64,000 bases of DNA from an uncultured Bacteroidales bacterium (GTDB taxonomy: Bacteria; Bacteroidota; Bacteroidia; Bacteroidales; Muribaculaceae): positions 1-64,000 of the forward strand of contig CACZAC010000009.1 of the NCBI GenBank assembly GCA_902779125.1, read 5' to 3'. The position numbers and the translations under genes were made by a program. The notes beneath the pieces were generated by a model. The model was given only the letters and a program-made list of their open reading frames with translations, was not told where the DNA came from and made no database searches. This document shows positions 25,704 through 34,800 of this stretch, piece by piece. How positions within the stretch are numbered: position 1 is the stretch's first letter; every line of letters starts with the position of its first letter.

Positions 25704-26453
25704 TCAACCATAATAAGGTAATGCTGTAATGTTTCCGTATTTTCCAATTGTGACATAGAGATTAACTCTATTTGCTAAATTGTTTTTATTGATAAGGTCA
25801 ATTAATTGTTTATCTGAACTAAAACGAGGCCCCATAATTATACCCATCAAACATTCTCTTATCTTAACATAAGGAACTTCTTTAAAATATGTATTCTTTG
25901 AAATAGCGATATATTTATACTCATCTTCATCTCTCCAATCTGAATGCTTTATAAAAAAAAGACTATCTTGATTATTGATGATAAAATCCATCGCATTTTC
26001 AGAATCTTTAATTGCCAAAAAATCATCCAAACTGTAACGATATTTGATTGACTTTTCAAATATATAATAATCACTTGAAAGTTCTCGAATTGCTTTTGAA
26101 AACTTAGCCTTATCAAAGATTAAACAAGCACCTTGGCTATTATCAGCATATTGTGCCCACATTCTTGGCTTTTTATATCCATAAATGGGAATGTTACTTC
26201 CTTCACCTAAAAAGTTTTGAGAAAAAGAAAAAGAGAAGCAATAATTCTTAATTATATTGTATATTTGAGCACTATTAAAACGGAATTGCTCATATAAGTG
26301 TGATTCTCTCAAGTCATTTTGTTTAACTATGATCCCACCTCGAAAAGTGACAGTTTCAAGGATTTTAAACAAGGCTTTTGAAGAAGTACAATGAAATAAC
26401 AAATTACCAGGACATACTGGTAGTTTTGTCGTAATATCATTTAATCGAATCAT
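25704..26453 (-). CDS. DUF2971 family protein
   Basis: 249 residues, AT-rich. The DUF2971 pattern is visible: LLFHCTSSKALFKILE near the N-terminus, then FSFSQNF, and the signature RMWAQYADNSQGACLIFDK (~96-114), followed by DWRDEDEYKYIAI (~170) and LMGIIMGPRFS (~205). Biochemistry of the family is not known to me; members are often annotated near restriction and other defence genes. It is the promoter-proximal gene of the pair with the Mrr-type nuclease protein. A weak TACTTTTA box on the minus strand (plus ~26484) lies upstream. Confidence 0.75.
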   Translation of the reverse strand: MIRLNDITTKLPVCPGNLLFHCTSSKALFKILETVTFRGGIIVKQNDLRESHLYEQFRFNSAQIYNIIKNYCFSFSFSQNFLGEGSNIPIYGYKKPRMWAQYADNSQGACLIFDKAKFSKAIRELSSDYYIFEKSIKYRYSLDDFLAIKDSENAMDFIINNQDSLFFIKHSDWRDEDEYKYIAISKNTYFKEVPYVKIRECLMGIIMGPRFSSDKQLIDLINKNNLANRVNLYVTIGKYGNITALPYYG

Positions 26454-26583
26454 AGTACATTATTCTATATAACTTGTAAAAGTAATTCAAAAAAATAATA
26501 CATGAATAATAACATGGAAACTTTTTATTAACAATAATGCATGGTTTTCAAAAGAGAATCATAACAAAGCACATCAATAATAA

Positions 26584-26622
26584 CACAAGCGGCTGTGCCA
26601 GGAGGACAGCCGCTTGATGGTT
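26584..26622. repeat. Right 39-base hairpin repeat; terminator of ppdK
   Basis: Stem CAAGCGGCTGT with ACAGCCGCTTG around a small loop, a direct-orientation copy of 24041-24079. On the minus strand it lies just after the ppdK stop codon, so it probably terminates ppdK. Confidence 0.8.
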
Positions 26623-26638
26623 TATTTGGTAGGGTTGA

Positions 26639-29356
26639 TTACTCGGCCTCTACTGCTGCCTGGGCGGCGGCGAGGCGTGCGATGGGCACGCGGTAGGGCG
26701 AGCAGGAAACGTAGTTCAGTTTGAGCTTGTTGCAGAACTTCACGCTCTTGGGCTCACCACCATGCTCACCGCAGATACCGACGTTCAGGTCGGGGTTAGC
26801 GGCGCGGCCCTTGCGGGTAGCCATCTCAACGAGCTGACCAACGCCTTCCTGGTCGAGTACCTGGAACGGATCCTCCTTGAGGATGCCCAAGTTCTTGTAG
26901 ATGGCGAGGAACTTGCCAGCGTCATCACGCGAGTAACCGAAGGTCATCTGGGTCAAGTCGTTGGTACCGAAGGAGAAGAAGTCCACAACCTCGGCAATCT
27001 GGTCGGCAACGAGAGCTGCACGCGGTATCTCAATCATGGTACCCACCTTGTAGGCTACGGTCTCGCCACGCTCGGCGAATACCTTCTTGGCGGTATCGTT
27101 GATGATGTTGGCCTGCATTTGGATCTCGTTCTTCACACCGATGAGGGGCACCATGATCTTGGGATGTACATCGACGCCCTTAGCCTTAACGTTGAGGGCA
27201 GCCTCGATGATAGCACGTGCCTGCATCTCGGTGATCTCGGGATAGGTGTTGCCCAGACGGCAGCCACGGTGACCCAGCATGGGGTTGAACTCTTCCAGAC
27301 CGTCGCAAATCAGCTTTACCTCCTCGAGGGTGCGGCCCGTCTGCTCGGCGAGCTCACGCATGGTCTCGAGCTGGTGGGGTACGAACTCGTGCAAGGGGGG
27401 ATCGAGCAGGCGGATGGTCACCTCGTAACCATCCATAGCCTCGAAGATGCCCTCGAAGTCACCACGCTGCAGCGGGAGCAGCTTGGCCAGAGCGACGCGG
27501 CGAGTAGCCTCGTCGGGAGCGATGATCATCTCACGCATGGCTTTGATGCGGTCGCCCTCAAAGAACATGTGCTCGGTGCGGCACAGACCAATACCGTGTG
27601 CGCCCAGCTCACGAGCCTTCTTGGCGTCGCGGGGCGAGTCGGCATTGGTGTAAACGTCCATCGTGCTGAATTTCTCGGCAAGTGCCATAACAGCAGCATA
27701 GTCACCTCCCAGGTCGGGATCTACAGTTGCAACAGCTCCGTCGTAAACCTCACCGGTGCTACCATTGATCGAAATCCAGTCACCCTCGCTATAGGTCTTG
27801 CCACCCATCTCGACGGTGCGAGCCTTATAGTCCACCTTAATCGTACCGGCACCCGAAACGCAGCACTTACCCATACCACGGGCAACAACGGCAGCGTGAG
27901 AGGTCATACCGCCACGAGCGGTGAGGATACCCTGAGCCACGCTCATGCCACGCAGGTCCTCGGGAGAGGTCTCGATGCGCACCATGATGACTTTCTTCTT
28001 GCGCGAAGCCCATTCCTCGGCGTCGTCGGCAAAGAACACGATTTGACCGGTAGCGGCACCGGGGCTGGCGGGCAGACCCTTGGCCATAACCTTGGCGCTC
28101 TTCACAGCAGCCTTGTCAAACACGGGGTGCAGCAGCTCGTCGAGCTTGCCGGGCTCCATGCGCTTGATGACGGTCTTCTCGTCGATAGCGCCCTCACGCA
28201 GCAGGTCCATGGCAATCTTCACCATGGCGGCGCCAGTGCGCTTACCGTTACGGGTCTGGAGCAGCCAGAGCTTACCGTCCTGGATGGTGAACTCCATATC
28301 CTGCATGTCGTGGTAGTGGTCCTCGAGCTTCTGCTGGATTTCAACGAGCTGCTTGGCGCACTCGGGCATCGACTCCTCAAGAGAGGGATACTTGGCGGCA
28401 CGCTCTTCCTCGCTGATTCCCTGCATGGCGGCCCAGCGGCGGCTACCCTCGGTCATGATCTGTTGCGGGGTGCGAACACCAGCCACAACATCCTCGCCCT
28501 GAGCATTGATCAGGTACTCACCGTTGAACAGGTTCTCACCAGTACCGGCATCGCGAGAGAAGCAAACGCCAGTAGCACTGTTGTTGCCCATGTTACCATA
28601 GACCATGGCCTGAACGTTGACAGCCGTACCATACTCCTCGGGAATCTGGTTCATGCGGCGGTACAGGATGGCGCGGTCGTTGTTCCAGCTGTCAAACACA
28701 GCGTAGATGGCACCCCAGAGCTGGTCGTAAGCGTCGGTGGGGAAGTCCTTACCGGTATTCTCTTTTACAGCGGCCTTGAAGCGAACCACCAGTTCCTTGA
28801 GGTCATCGACATCAAGCTCGGTGTCAAACTTCACGCCCTTCTTCTCTTTCTGTTCCTCGATGATCGCCTCAAAGGGGTCGATATCGGTCTTGTTGGTCGG
28901 CTTCATGCCCAGAACAACGTCACCATACATCTGGACGAAACGGCGGTAGCTGTCCCAAGCGAAGCGGGGGTTGCCCGACTTCTTGGCGAGGGTCTCGGCC
29001 ACTTCATCGTTGATACCCAGGTTGAGGACGGTATCCATCATACCAGGCATCGAAACGGGAGCGCCCGAACGAACAGATACCAGCTGAGGGTTGCTAGGAT
29101 CGTTGAACTTGTTACCGGTCAGTTTCTCGATGTGCTCTACAGATTTCATCACATCGTCCTTGATCATCTGAACCACGGCTTCACGTCCTTTCTCGTTATA
29201 GAGCGTGCAAACCTCGGTAGTGATAGTGAAACCCGGGGGAACGGGCACACCAATCAAGTTCATCTCAGCAAGGTTCGCGCCCTTGCCACCCAGCAGATTC
29301 TTCATGTCGGCACGACCTTCTGCTTGGCCGTTACCAAAAGTGTAAATCGTCTTCAT
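26639..29356 (-). CDS. ppdK: Pyruvate, phosphate dikinase
   Basis: 905 residues, normal full length. It interconverts pyruvate, ATP and phosphate with phosphoenolpyruvate, AMP and pyrophosphate in the cytosol. The N-terminal nucleotide-grasp domain has NLLGGKGANLAEMNLIG; the swivelling phosphohistidine domain has GGMTSHAAVVARGMGKCCVS (~450) with the catalytic His; the C-terminal PEP/pyruvate barrel has GLCRTEHMFF (~590) and NVGICGEHGGEP (~860), including the catalytic Cys. Monocistronic on the minus strand, with a -7 box upstream and the hairpin repeat downstream. Codon use is GC-richer than the adjacent cassette. Confidence 0.96.
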   Translation of the reverse strand: MKTIYTFGNGQAEGRADMKNLLGGKGANLAEMNLIGVPVPPGFTITTEVCTLYNEKGREAVVQMIKDDVMKSVEHIEKLTGNKFNDPSNPQLVSVRSGAPVSMPGMMDTVLNLGINDEVAETLAKKSGNPRFAWDSYRRFVQMYGDVVLGMKPTNKTDIDPFEAIIEEQKEKKGVKFDTELDVDDLKELVVRFKAAVKENTGKDFPTDAYDQLWGAIYAVFDSWNNDRAILYRRMNQIPEEYGTAVNVQAMVYGNMGNNSATGVCFSRDAGTGENLFNGEYLINAQGEDVVAGVRTPQQIMTEGSRRWAAMQGISEEERAAKYPSLEESMPECAKQLVEIQQKLEDHYHDMQDMEFTIQDGKLWLLQTRNGKRTGAAMVKIAMDLLREGAIDEKTVIKRMEPGKLDELLHPVFDKAAVKSAKVMAKGLPASPGAATGQIVFFADDAEEWASRKKKVIMVRIETSPEDLRGMSVAQGILTARGGMTSHAAVVARGMGKCCVSGAGTIKVDYKARTVEMGGKTYSEGDWISINGSTGEVYDGAVATVDPDLGGDYAAVMALAEKFSTMDVYTNADSPRDAKKARELGAHGIGLCRTEHMFFEGDRIKAMREMIIAPDEATRRVALAKLLPLQRGDFEGIFEAMDGYEVTIRLLDPPLHEFVPHQLETMRELAEQTGRTLEEVKLICDGLEEFNPMLGHRGCRLGNTYPEITEMQARAIIEAALNVKAKGVDVHPKIMVPLIGVKNEIQMQANIINDTAKKVFAERGETVAYKVGTMIEIPRAALVADQIAEVVDFFSFGTNDLTQMTFGYSRDDAGKFLAIYKNLGILKEDPFQVLDQEGVGQLVEMATRKGRAANPDLNVGICGEHGGEPKSVKFCNKLKLNYVSCSPYRVPIARLAAAQAAVEAE

Positions 29357-29415
29357 TTACTAAACTTGTTGTTATGAATATATTGCAAATATTTATAAAT
29401 TTCTTTTTTGCGGTG

Positions 29416-29423
29416 CAAAGGTA
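29416..29423 (-). promoter_or_regulatory. -7 promoter box of ppdK
   Basis: TACCTTTG on the minus strand, 59 bases before the start codon. The nearest TTTG (-33 candidate) is 23 bases away, slightly long. Confidence 0.5.
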
Positions 29424-29790
29424 ATCATTTTACTCCAAAAATCCCACAAATAACACCAAAAAACACATTATTTTATTTTAAAAGAGTTTAATCTGATTAA
29501 AATATTACATTTTAAAAGGAACTCTAGCCTAAATGATTACTGATTAACAGCAAGCGACACCATTGCAGCCATACTATGGGTCACAAAACAGAGAAAAACA
29601 ATAGATTATAGCGCGATTACATATCATCACACAGCATCTAAAACCCAGCGATTGCTTGATTGTTTTGCCGAGCGAAAACAGAGGGCATGCAAACGACGTT
29701 TTCTTACTTTTTTTAGACAGAAAAGGCGGCACAACAGAAAAAAGCATTATCTTTGCCGATTATTAGACAAACCACATTACTAAAAAGATA
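29424..29790. other. Intergenic region without recognised gene
   Basis: AT-rich, about 370 bases between ppdK (minus) and the next plus-strand gene. It contains no reading frame or RNA I recognise. A TATCTTTG box at 29748-29755 is the likely -7 element for the gene at 29791. Confidence 0.5.
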
Positions 29791-30165
29791 ATGGACAACA
29801 ATACTAAGAAAATGCTGGAAAACGACTCTAACGGGTTGTTGACCTATGAATACATTGCCAATAACATGGGCAGCATCGACGAGGATATGCCCGAACTGGT
29901 GGACAACATGATTCTGAAGGACCGCACGGGACAGTTCGTGGTGAGCACGGCACGCTACCTCAACGCCATTGACCGCGAGAAATATGCAACGAGCATCGAC
30001 CTGCTCGTCAAGGCAGCCATCGCCAAGGACCGCGACCACGTGTACTTGCCCTACCTTGCCACGTCGCTTTGGGGTTCAGACTACAAGGAGCATGCCGCCG
30101 AGTTGAGCGCTACAGACGACAACTTCCGCCGTATCTTCAAGCGCCTGTATCCAGTTGGAATCTAG
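29791..30165 (+). CDS. Conserved-looking small soluble protein, function unknown
   Basis: 124 residues, predicted soluble and mostly helical, rich in charged residues (for example LVKAAIAKDRDHVYLPYLA). No motif or domain that I recognise, no signal peptide or membrane segment. Normal codon use for the region and a TATCTTTG box 36 bases upstream support a real gene. It is followed 53 bases later by the cyclophilin lipoprotein gene. Confidence 0.7.
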   Translation: MDNNTKKMLENDSNGLLTYEYIANNMGSIDEDMPELVDNMILKDRTGQFVVSTARYLNAIDREKYATSIDLLVKAAIAKDRDHVYLPYLATSLWGSDYKEHAAELSATDDNFRRIFKRLYPVGI

Positions 30166-30217
30166 ACAGTTAATAGTTGGAAAACTGATAACAAACTAAA
30201 CGATAATAACAAAAACA

Positions 30218-31081
30218 ATGAAGAAGAGTTTATTTTTATCACTCTTGATGGCAGCGTTCACCCTGATGTCCTGCTCGGCCAACAATGCCGAGGGCAATGC
30301 CGAAGCCGCCAACAAATCAAAAGCAGACAATAACAAAATGACAAAAGTTGAATTAGAAACCTCGCTGGGCAAAATCGTCGTTGAACTTTACAACGAGACT
30401 CCCCAGCACCGTGACAATTTCATCAAGCTGGTAAAAGAGGGTTACTACGACGGCGTGCTTTTCCATCGCGTCATCAAGGACTTCATGATTCAGACCGGTG
30501 ACGGCAATTCCAAGACTGCAGGTCCCGATACCAGTCTGGGCGATGGAGACCCCGGCTATACCATTCCTGCCGAGTTTGTCTATCCCAAGTACTTCCACAA
30601 ACGCGGTGCCCTCGCTGCAGCACGCACCGGCGACCAGGTGAACCCCGAGCGTCGCAGCAGCGGCAGCCAGTTCTACATCGTGACGGGCAAAATCTACAGC
30701 AGCGACGAACTGCAGATGATGACCAAGCGATTGTCTGATGTACAAAAACAGGACATCTTCCGCCGCCTGATTACCGAGAACACCGACAAAATCAACGAGT
30801 TGCAGAAGGCCCAGGACACCGCCGGCATCCAGGCGCTCCAGAATGAACTCATCCAGAAGACCGAGGCCGAGGCAGCCCAGAACCCGTTCACCCTGACTGA
30901 TGAACAGCTCAACGCCTATACCAGCATCGGCGGCACCCCTCACCTGGATGGTCAGTATACCGTTTTCGGCGAAGTCGTTGAGGGAATGGACGTCGTCGAT
31001 AAGATTCAAAACACGACCACGGGCCGCATGGATCGTCCCACCGTCGACATCCGCATCATCAAAGCCAGAATCGTGAAATAA
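30218..31081 (+). CDS. Cyclophilin-type peptidyl-prolyl isomerase lipoprotein
   Basis: 287 residues. Lipoprotein signal peptide with lipobox LMSC (Cys ~19), so it is probably anchored in the periplasm or outer membrane. Cyclophilin motifs: VVELYNETPQHRDNFIKLV, VLFHRVIKDFMIQTGD (catalytic Arg/Phe/Gln), RRSSGSQFYIVTG, and the final GQYTVFGEVVEGMDVVDKI. A charged helical insertion of ~75 residues (~165-240) separates the last two blocks. It catalyses proline isomerisation during folding of exported proteins. A terminator follows. Confidence 0.9.
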   Translation: MKKSLFLSLLMAAFTLMSCSANNAEGNAEAANKSKADNNKMTKVELETSLGKIVVELYNETPQHRDNFIKLVKEGYYDGVLFHRVIKDFMIQTGDGNSKTAGPDTSLGDGDPGYTIPAEFVYPKYFHKRGALAAARTGDQVNPERRSSGSQFYIVTGKIYSSDELQMMTKRLSDVQKQDIFRRLITENTDKINELQKAQDTAGIQALQNELIQKTEAEAAQNPFTLTDEQLNAYTSIGGTPHLDGQYTVFGEVVEGMDVVDKIQNTTTGRMDRPTVDIRIIKARIVK

Positions 31082-31104
31082 GCATCAACTGCTAACATTT
31101 TATC

Positions 31105-31145
31105 GGGCTTATAAGGTATAATGTACTTTATAAGCCCATTTTTTT
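31105..31145 (+). terminator. Terminator after the cyclophilin gene
   Basis: GGGCTTATAA (31105-31114) pairs with TTATAAGCCC (31128-31137), followed by ATTTTTTT. Confidence 0.85.
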
Positions 31146-31271
31146 AGGAAAATTCAGGTGAATTTGAAAAAAATCGGGAAAATGACTTTGCGATTGGAAA
31201 ATAATGAGTAAATTTGGAGTTTGAATTAAACAAGGAGGGTCTTTAGGCACTCTACTTAAAATTTTGTTATT

Positions 31272-33203
31272 ATGATGGAACCGCGTGAACAATCTGAATC
31301 GATGAACAATCTCGAGAAGGATCAAATCTTGAGCACTGAGTCTCAGAATGAGACCCAGGAAGTAGTGAGTGAAGAAGTAACTGTTGTAGAAACCGCTCCC
31401 GTTGAAGAGACGCCAGCCGAGCCTGTTGCTCCGGTTGTGGAGACTCCAGCCGAGCCCGTGGAAGAAGCGCCCGCCGAGCCTGCTGCTCCGGTGGAAGAAG
31501 CGCCAAAACTGGATTTAGCCAGCAAGACCAAGAGCGAGCTTGTGGAGATGATGCGCCAAATGGCAACCCGTCCCATCGAGGAGGTGAAGGACGAGGTGCA
31601 AGCCATCAAGGCCGCATTCTTTGCCCTGCGCCATGAGGAGATTGCCAAGGAGAAGGAGGAATTCCTCGCCAACGGTAACGAAGAGAGCGATTTCACAGCA
31701 AAAGAGGACCCCGAAGAGAATGTCCTGAAAGAATTGCTCAATGTGCTCAAGGAGCGCCGCTCCGAGTATAATGCAGCCCAAGAGGCCAACCGTGAAGCCA
31801 ACCTCGAAAAGAAGCGCCAGATTATTGCGCTCATCAACGAGATTGCCAACGACCCCGACAACATCAACCGCCAGTTCAACCGCGTGAAGCAGTTGCAGCA
31901 GGAGTTCAAGGACACCGGAGAAGTACCTGCCACCGCCGACACCGAGGTGTGGAAGGAGTTCCAGCGTGCTACCGAGCGCTTCTATGACGTGCTCAAGGTG
32001 AACCGCGAATTGCGTGACTATGACTTCAAGAAGAACCTGGAGCTCAAGCAGCAGCTGTGTGAAGAGGCCGAAGCCCTTGATGACGAGACCGATATCGTTG
32101 CCGCCTTCAGGAAATTGCAGGAACTGCATACCAACTGGCGTGAAATCGGCCCCGTAGCCAAGGAGCTGCGCGAGGAACTTTGGGCACGCTTCAAGGCAGC
32201 CTCGAGTGCCATCAACAAGAAATACCAGGCCTTCTTTGAGGACCGCAAGAGCAAGGAAAAAGAAAACGCTGACGCCAAAACCGAATTGTGCGAAAAGATA
32301 GAGCAAATCTCGACCGACAACCTCAAGACCTACGCACAGTGGGATGAGGTCACCAAGCAGATTATTGCCCTGCAAGAGGACTGGAAGAAATTGGGTTATG
32401 CTTCCCGCAAAGCCAACGCCGCCCTGTTTGCCCGTTTCCGCAAGTCGTGTGACGACTTCTTCTCCAAGAAGGCCGAGTTCTTCAAGTCAATGAAGGAAGA
32501 ACTGAGCGCCAACCTCGCCAAGAAGACCGAACTGTGTGAACGCGCCGAAGCGCTGATGGACTCCACCGACTGGAAGGAGGCCACCGACAAATTCGTCGAG
32601 ATGCAGAAGGAGTGGAAGACCATCGGTCCCGTTGTGAAGAAATACAGCGACACCGTGTGGAAACGCTTCATTGCCGCCTGTGACCACTTCTTTGACCAGA
32701 AGAAGAAACAGAACGTCAATGTCCATGCCGTTGAGCACGACAACCTCAAGTCCAAGAAGGAAATCATCGCCACCCTTAAGGAGACCATCGAGAACGCCGG
32801 CGAGGAAGCTGCCCAGAAGGTTCGCGAATTGATGGACCGCTGGCAGGAAATCGGCCATGTTCCCTTCAAGGAGAAAGACAAAATCTACGCCCAGTACAGG
32901 GAGTTGGTCGATAAGGCCTTTGAGACGCTCAACATGCGTGGCAGCCGTCCCAGCAGCGATGGTGGTTCGCGTGGCGGACGCCAGTTTGCCAATGAGCGCG
33001 GCCTCAGCGAACGCGACCGTCTCGTCCGCACCTATGAGCAGCGCACCAGCGAGTTGAAGACCTTTGAGAACAACATGGGCTTCTTGACTGCCAACACCAA
33101 GAGCGGCAACTCTCTGGTTCAGGAGATGGAACGTCGCATCGCTCGTCTCAAGGAAGAGATTGCTGAGCTGGAACAGAAGATTCGTGACATCGACAATGCC
33201 TAA
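31272..33203 (+). CDS. DUF349 repeat protein
   Basis: 643 residues, no signal peptide. Residues ~25-75 are a low-complexity Pro/Glu/Val/Ala segment (repeats like EEAPAEPAAPVEE). From ~130 to ~570 there are about five DUF349 helical repeats, each with a Trp-Lys-x-Ile/Leu-Gly-type core (for example NWREIGPVAKELREELWARF, DWKKLGYASRKANAALFARF, EWKTIGPVVKKYSDTVWKRF). The C-terminus is a coiled coil. DUF349 proteins are cytosolic, mostly helical, and of unknown function. The ATG at 31275 is an equally possible start. Confidence 0.85.
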   Translation: MMEPREQSESMNNLEKDQILSTESQNETQEVVSEEVTVVETAPVEETPAEPVAPVVETPAEPVEEAPAEPAAPVEEAPKLDLASKTKSELVEMMRQMATRPIEEVKDEVQAIKAAFFALRHEEIAKEKEEFLANGNEESDFTAKEDPEENVLKELLNVLKERRSEYNAAQEANREANLEKKRQIIALINEIANDPDNINRQFNRVKQLQQEFKDTGEVPATADTEVWKEFQRATERFYDVLKVNRELRDYDFKKNLELKQQLCEEAEALDDETDIVAAFRKLQELHTNWREIGPVAKELREELWARFKAASSAINKKYQAFFEDRKSKEKENADAKTELCEKIEQISTDNLKTYAQWDEVTKQIIALQEDWKKLGYASRKANAALFARFRKSCDDFFSKKAEFFKSMKEELSANLAKKTELCERAEALMDSTDWKEATDKFVEMQKEWKTIGPVVKKYSDTVWKRFIAACDHFFDQKKKQNVNVHAVEHDNLKSKKEIIATLKETIENAGEEAAQKVRELMDRWQEIGHVPFKEKDKIYAQYRELVDKAFETLNMRGSRPSSDGGSRGGRQFANERGLSERDRLVRTYEQRTSELKTFENNMGFLTANTKSGNSLVQEMERRIARLKEEIAELEQKIRDIDNA

Positions 33204-33329
33204 TCCCACGTTGTTAACGTGTCTAACGTCTTTTAACACATGATATCCGCGCAGGAGGGGGAACGCGATAGCCGCTGAGCCCTCCTGCGTTACCCATTAA
33301 CGCTTAGAGTTACTATCTGACAAGCCGGA

Positions 33330-34727
33330 ATGAAGAGTAAAGGCCGATACGGACAATTTATCAGATCGATTTTCAGCATCATCGACATGCTGATAGTCAA
33401 TCTTGTCTTCTTCTTCACCATGCTGTGGCACCACGAGTCGATACCCGCGTCCGACGCACTTAACGTGCGTCCCGTTTGGCTCGTGCTCAACGTGGCTATG
33501 GTGGTATGCCTCTATTTTTACAGCAACGTGCACGTGAGGCGCGTGTTCTACGCCGAGAAAGTCGTGGGACAGGCACTCAAACTGGTTTTGACCCACGCCG
33601 GTATCTTTGTCACTCTCTCTTCATTTCTCAGTTCTGAAGAGCTGCCGTGGCAACGCTTGCTGCTCTTCTATATCATCTTCTTCCTGGTATTGTCCATGTG
33701 GTGGGTGCTTTCACGTCAGGTGCTCAAGGCTTACCGCAACCAGGGCTTCAACTTCAAGCGTATCATCGTCATTGGCGGCGGCACCGTGGGCGTGCGCCTC
33801 ATCAACGAGATGATTGGAGACCAAGGCTACGGCTACCACATCGTCGGCTTCTTTGACAACAACCCCAAGGCGCGTTCGGTCTCGGCAGCCTATCAAGGCA
33901 CCCTAGACGACGTGGAGCAATTCGTCAAGACCCATCAGGTTGACGAGATGTTCTGTGCCGTGCCCGACATCGAGGACAACCAGAACGTTGCGCGTATGAT
34001 TCGCATTGCCGACAACAACGCGATTGACTTTTATTATGTACCGCAGTTCGGCCGCACGGTAACGCGTCAGTTTGAATTGCAGTCGGTGGGCGATGTCCCC
34101 ATCCTGGCGGTACACCCCTACCCCCTGAAGAATCCTATCAACCGCATGGTCAAGCGGGCGTTTGACCTGCTCGTTTCGACGGTGGTTCTCATCTTCTCGC
34201 CCTTGGTCATCATCCCCGTCGCCATCGGCATCAAGCTATCCTCTCCGGGACCTATCTTCTTTGTTCAGAAACGCACCGGCTATCGAGGACACGCTTTCAA
34301 CTGCTACAAGTTCCGCACCATGCGCATCAACGCCGACAGCGACACGCGACAAGCTACCAAGGGAGACCCCCGCGTGACCAAATTCGGTAACTTCCTGCGC
34401 CGCACGAGCATCGACGAACTGCCCCAATTCTATAATGTGTGGCGAGGCGAGATGAGTATCGTCGGTCCCCGTCCCCACATGGTCGCCCAGACCGAGATGT
34501 ACAGTGAACTGATTGACAAGTACATGCTGCGCCATACCATTAAACCAGGCATCACTGGCTGGGCTCAGGTGCGCGGCTACCGCGGCCAGACCGAGGAATT
34601 GTGGCAAATGGAAAAACGCGTCGAGTTTGACGTGTGGTATGCCGAGAACTGGACCTTCCTGATGGACCTAAAAATCATTATCCGCACGATTCTTAACGCC
34701 TTCAAGGGCGAGGATAATGCTTATTGA
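33330..34727 (+). CDS. Undecaprenyl-phosphate sugar phosphotransferase (WcaJ/PglC-type)
   Basis: 465 residues. Four or five N-terminal membrane helices, a CoA-binding-like Rossmann segment (IIVIGGGTVGVRLINEM, ~147), then a further membrane helix and the bacterial sugar transferase domain: KRAFDLLVSTVVLIFSPLVI, SPGPIFFVQKRTGYRGHAFN, CYKFRTMR, SIDELPQFYNVWRGEMSIVG and PRPHM. It transfers a sugar-1-phosphate to undecaprenyl phosphate to start exopolysaccharide or glycan synthesis. No polysaccharide operon is adjacent. A heptamer repeat begins at its stop codon. Confidence 0.9.
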   Translation: MKSKGRYGQFIRSIFSIIDMLIVNLVFFFTMLWHHESIPASDALNVRPVWLVLNVAMVVCLYFYSNVHVRRVFYAEKVVGQALKLVLTHAGIFVTLSSFLSSEELPWQRLLLFYIIFFLVLSMWWVLSRQVLKAYRNQGFNFKRIIVIGGGTVGVRLINEMIGDQGYGYHIVGFFDNNPKARSVSAAYQGTLDDVEQFVKTHQVDEMFCAVPDIEDNQNVARMIRIADNNAIDFYYVPQFGRTVTRQFELQSVGDVPILAVHPYPLKNPINRMVKRAFDLLVSTVVLIFSPLVIIPVAIGIKLSSPGPIFFVQKRTGYRGHAFNCYKFRTMRINADSDTRQATKGDPRVTKFGNFLRRTSIDELPQFYNVWRGEMSIVGPRPHMVAQTEMYSELIDKYMLRHTIKPGITGWAQVRGYRGQTEELWQMEKRVEFDVWYAENWTFLMDLKIIIRTILNAFKGEDNAY

Positions 34728-34753
34728 GTTGTCAGTTGGCAGTTGTGCAGACT
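34726..34753. repeat. 7-base-period repeat starting at a stop codon
   Basis: GAGTTGT, CAGTTGG, CAGTTGT, GCAGACT. The first unit overlaps the stop codon of the sugar transferase gene. Confidence 0.6.
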
Positions 34754-34800
34754 TTGACTGTATAATTCTTATTCCTAACTTTTACTTGTAGCCAACAAAT

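Noticed and set aside
26762..29377. 871-codon open frame antisense to ppdK
   Set aside because: ppdK is complete with all catalytic motifs on the other strand; the antisense frame arises from GC-biased codon positions and shows no domain.
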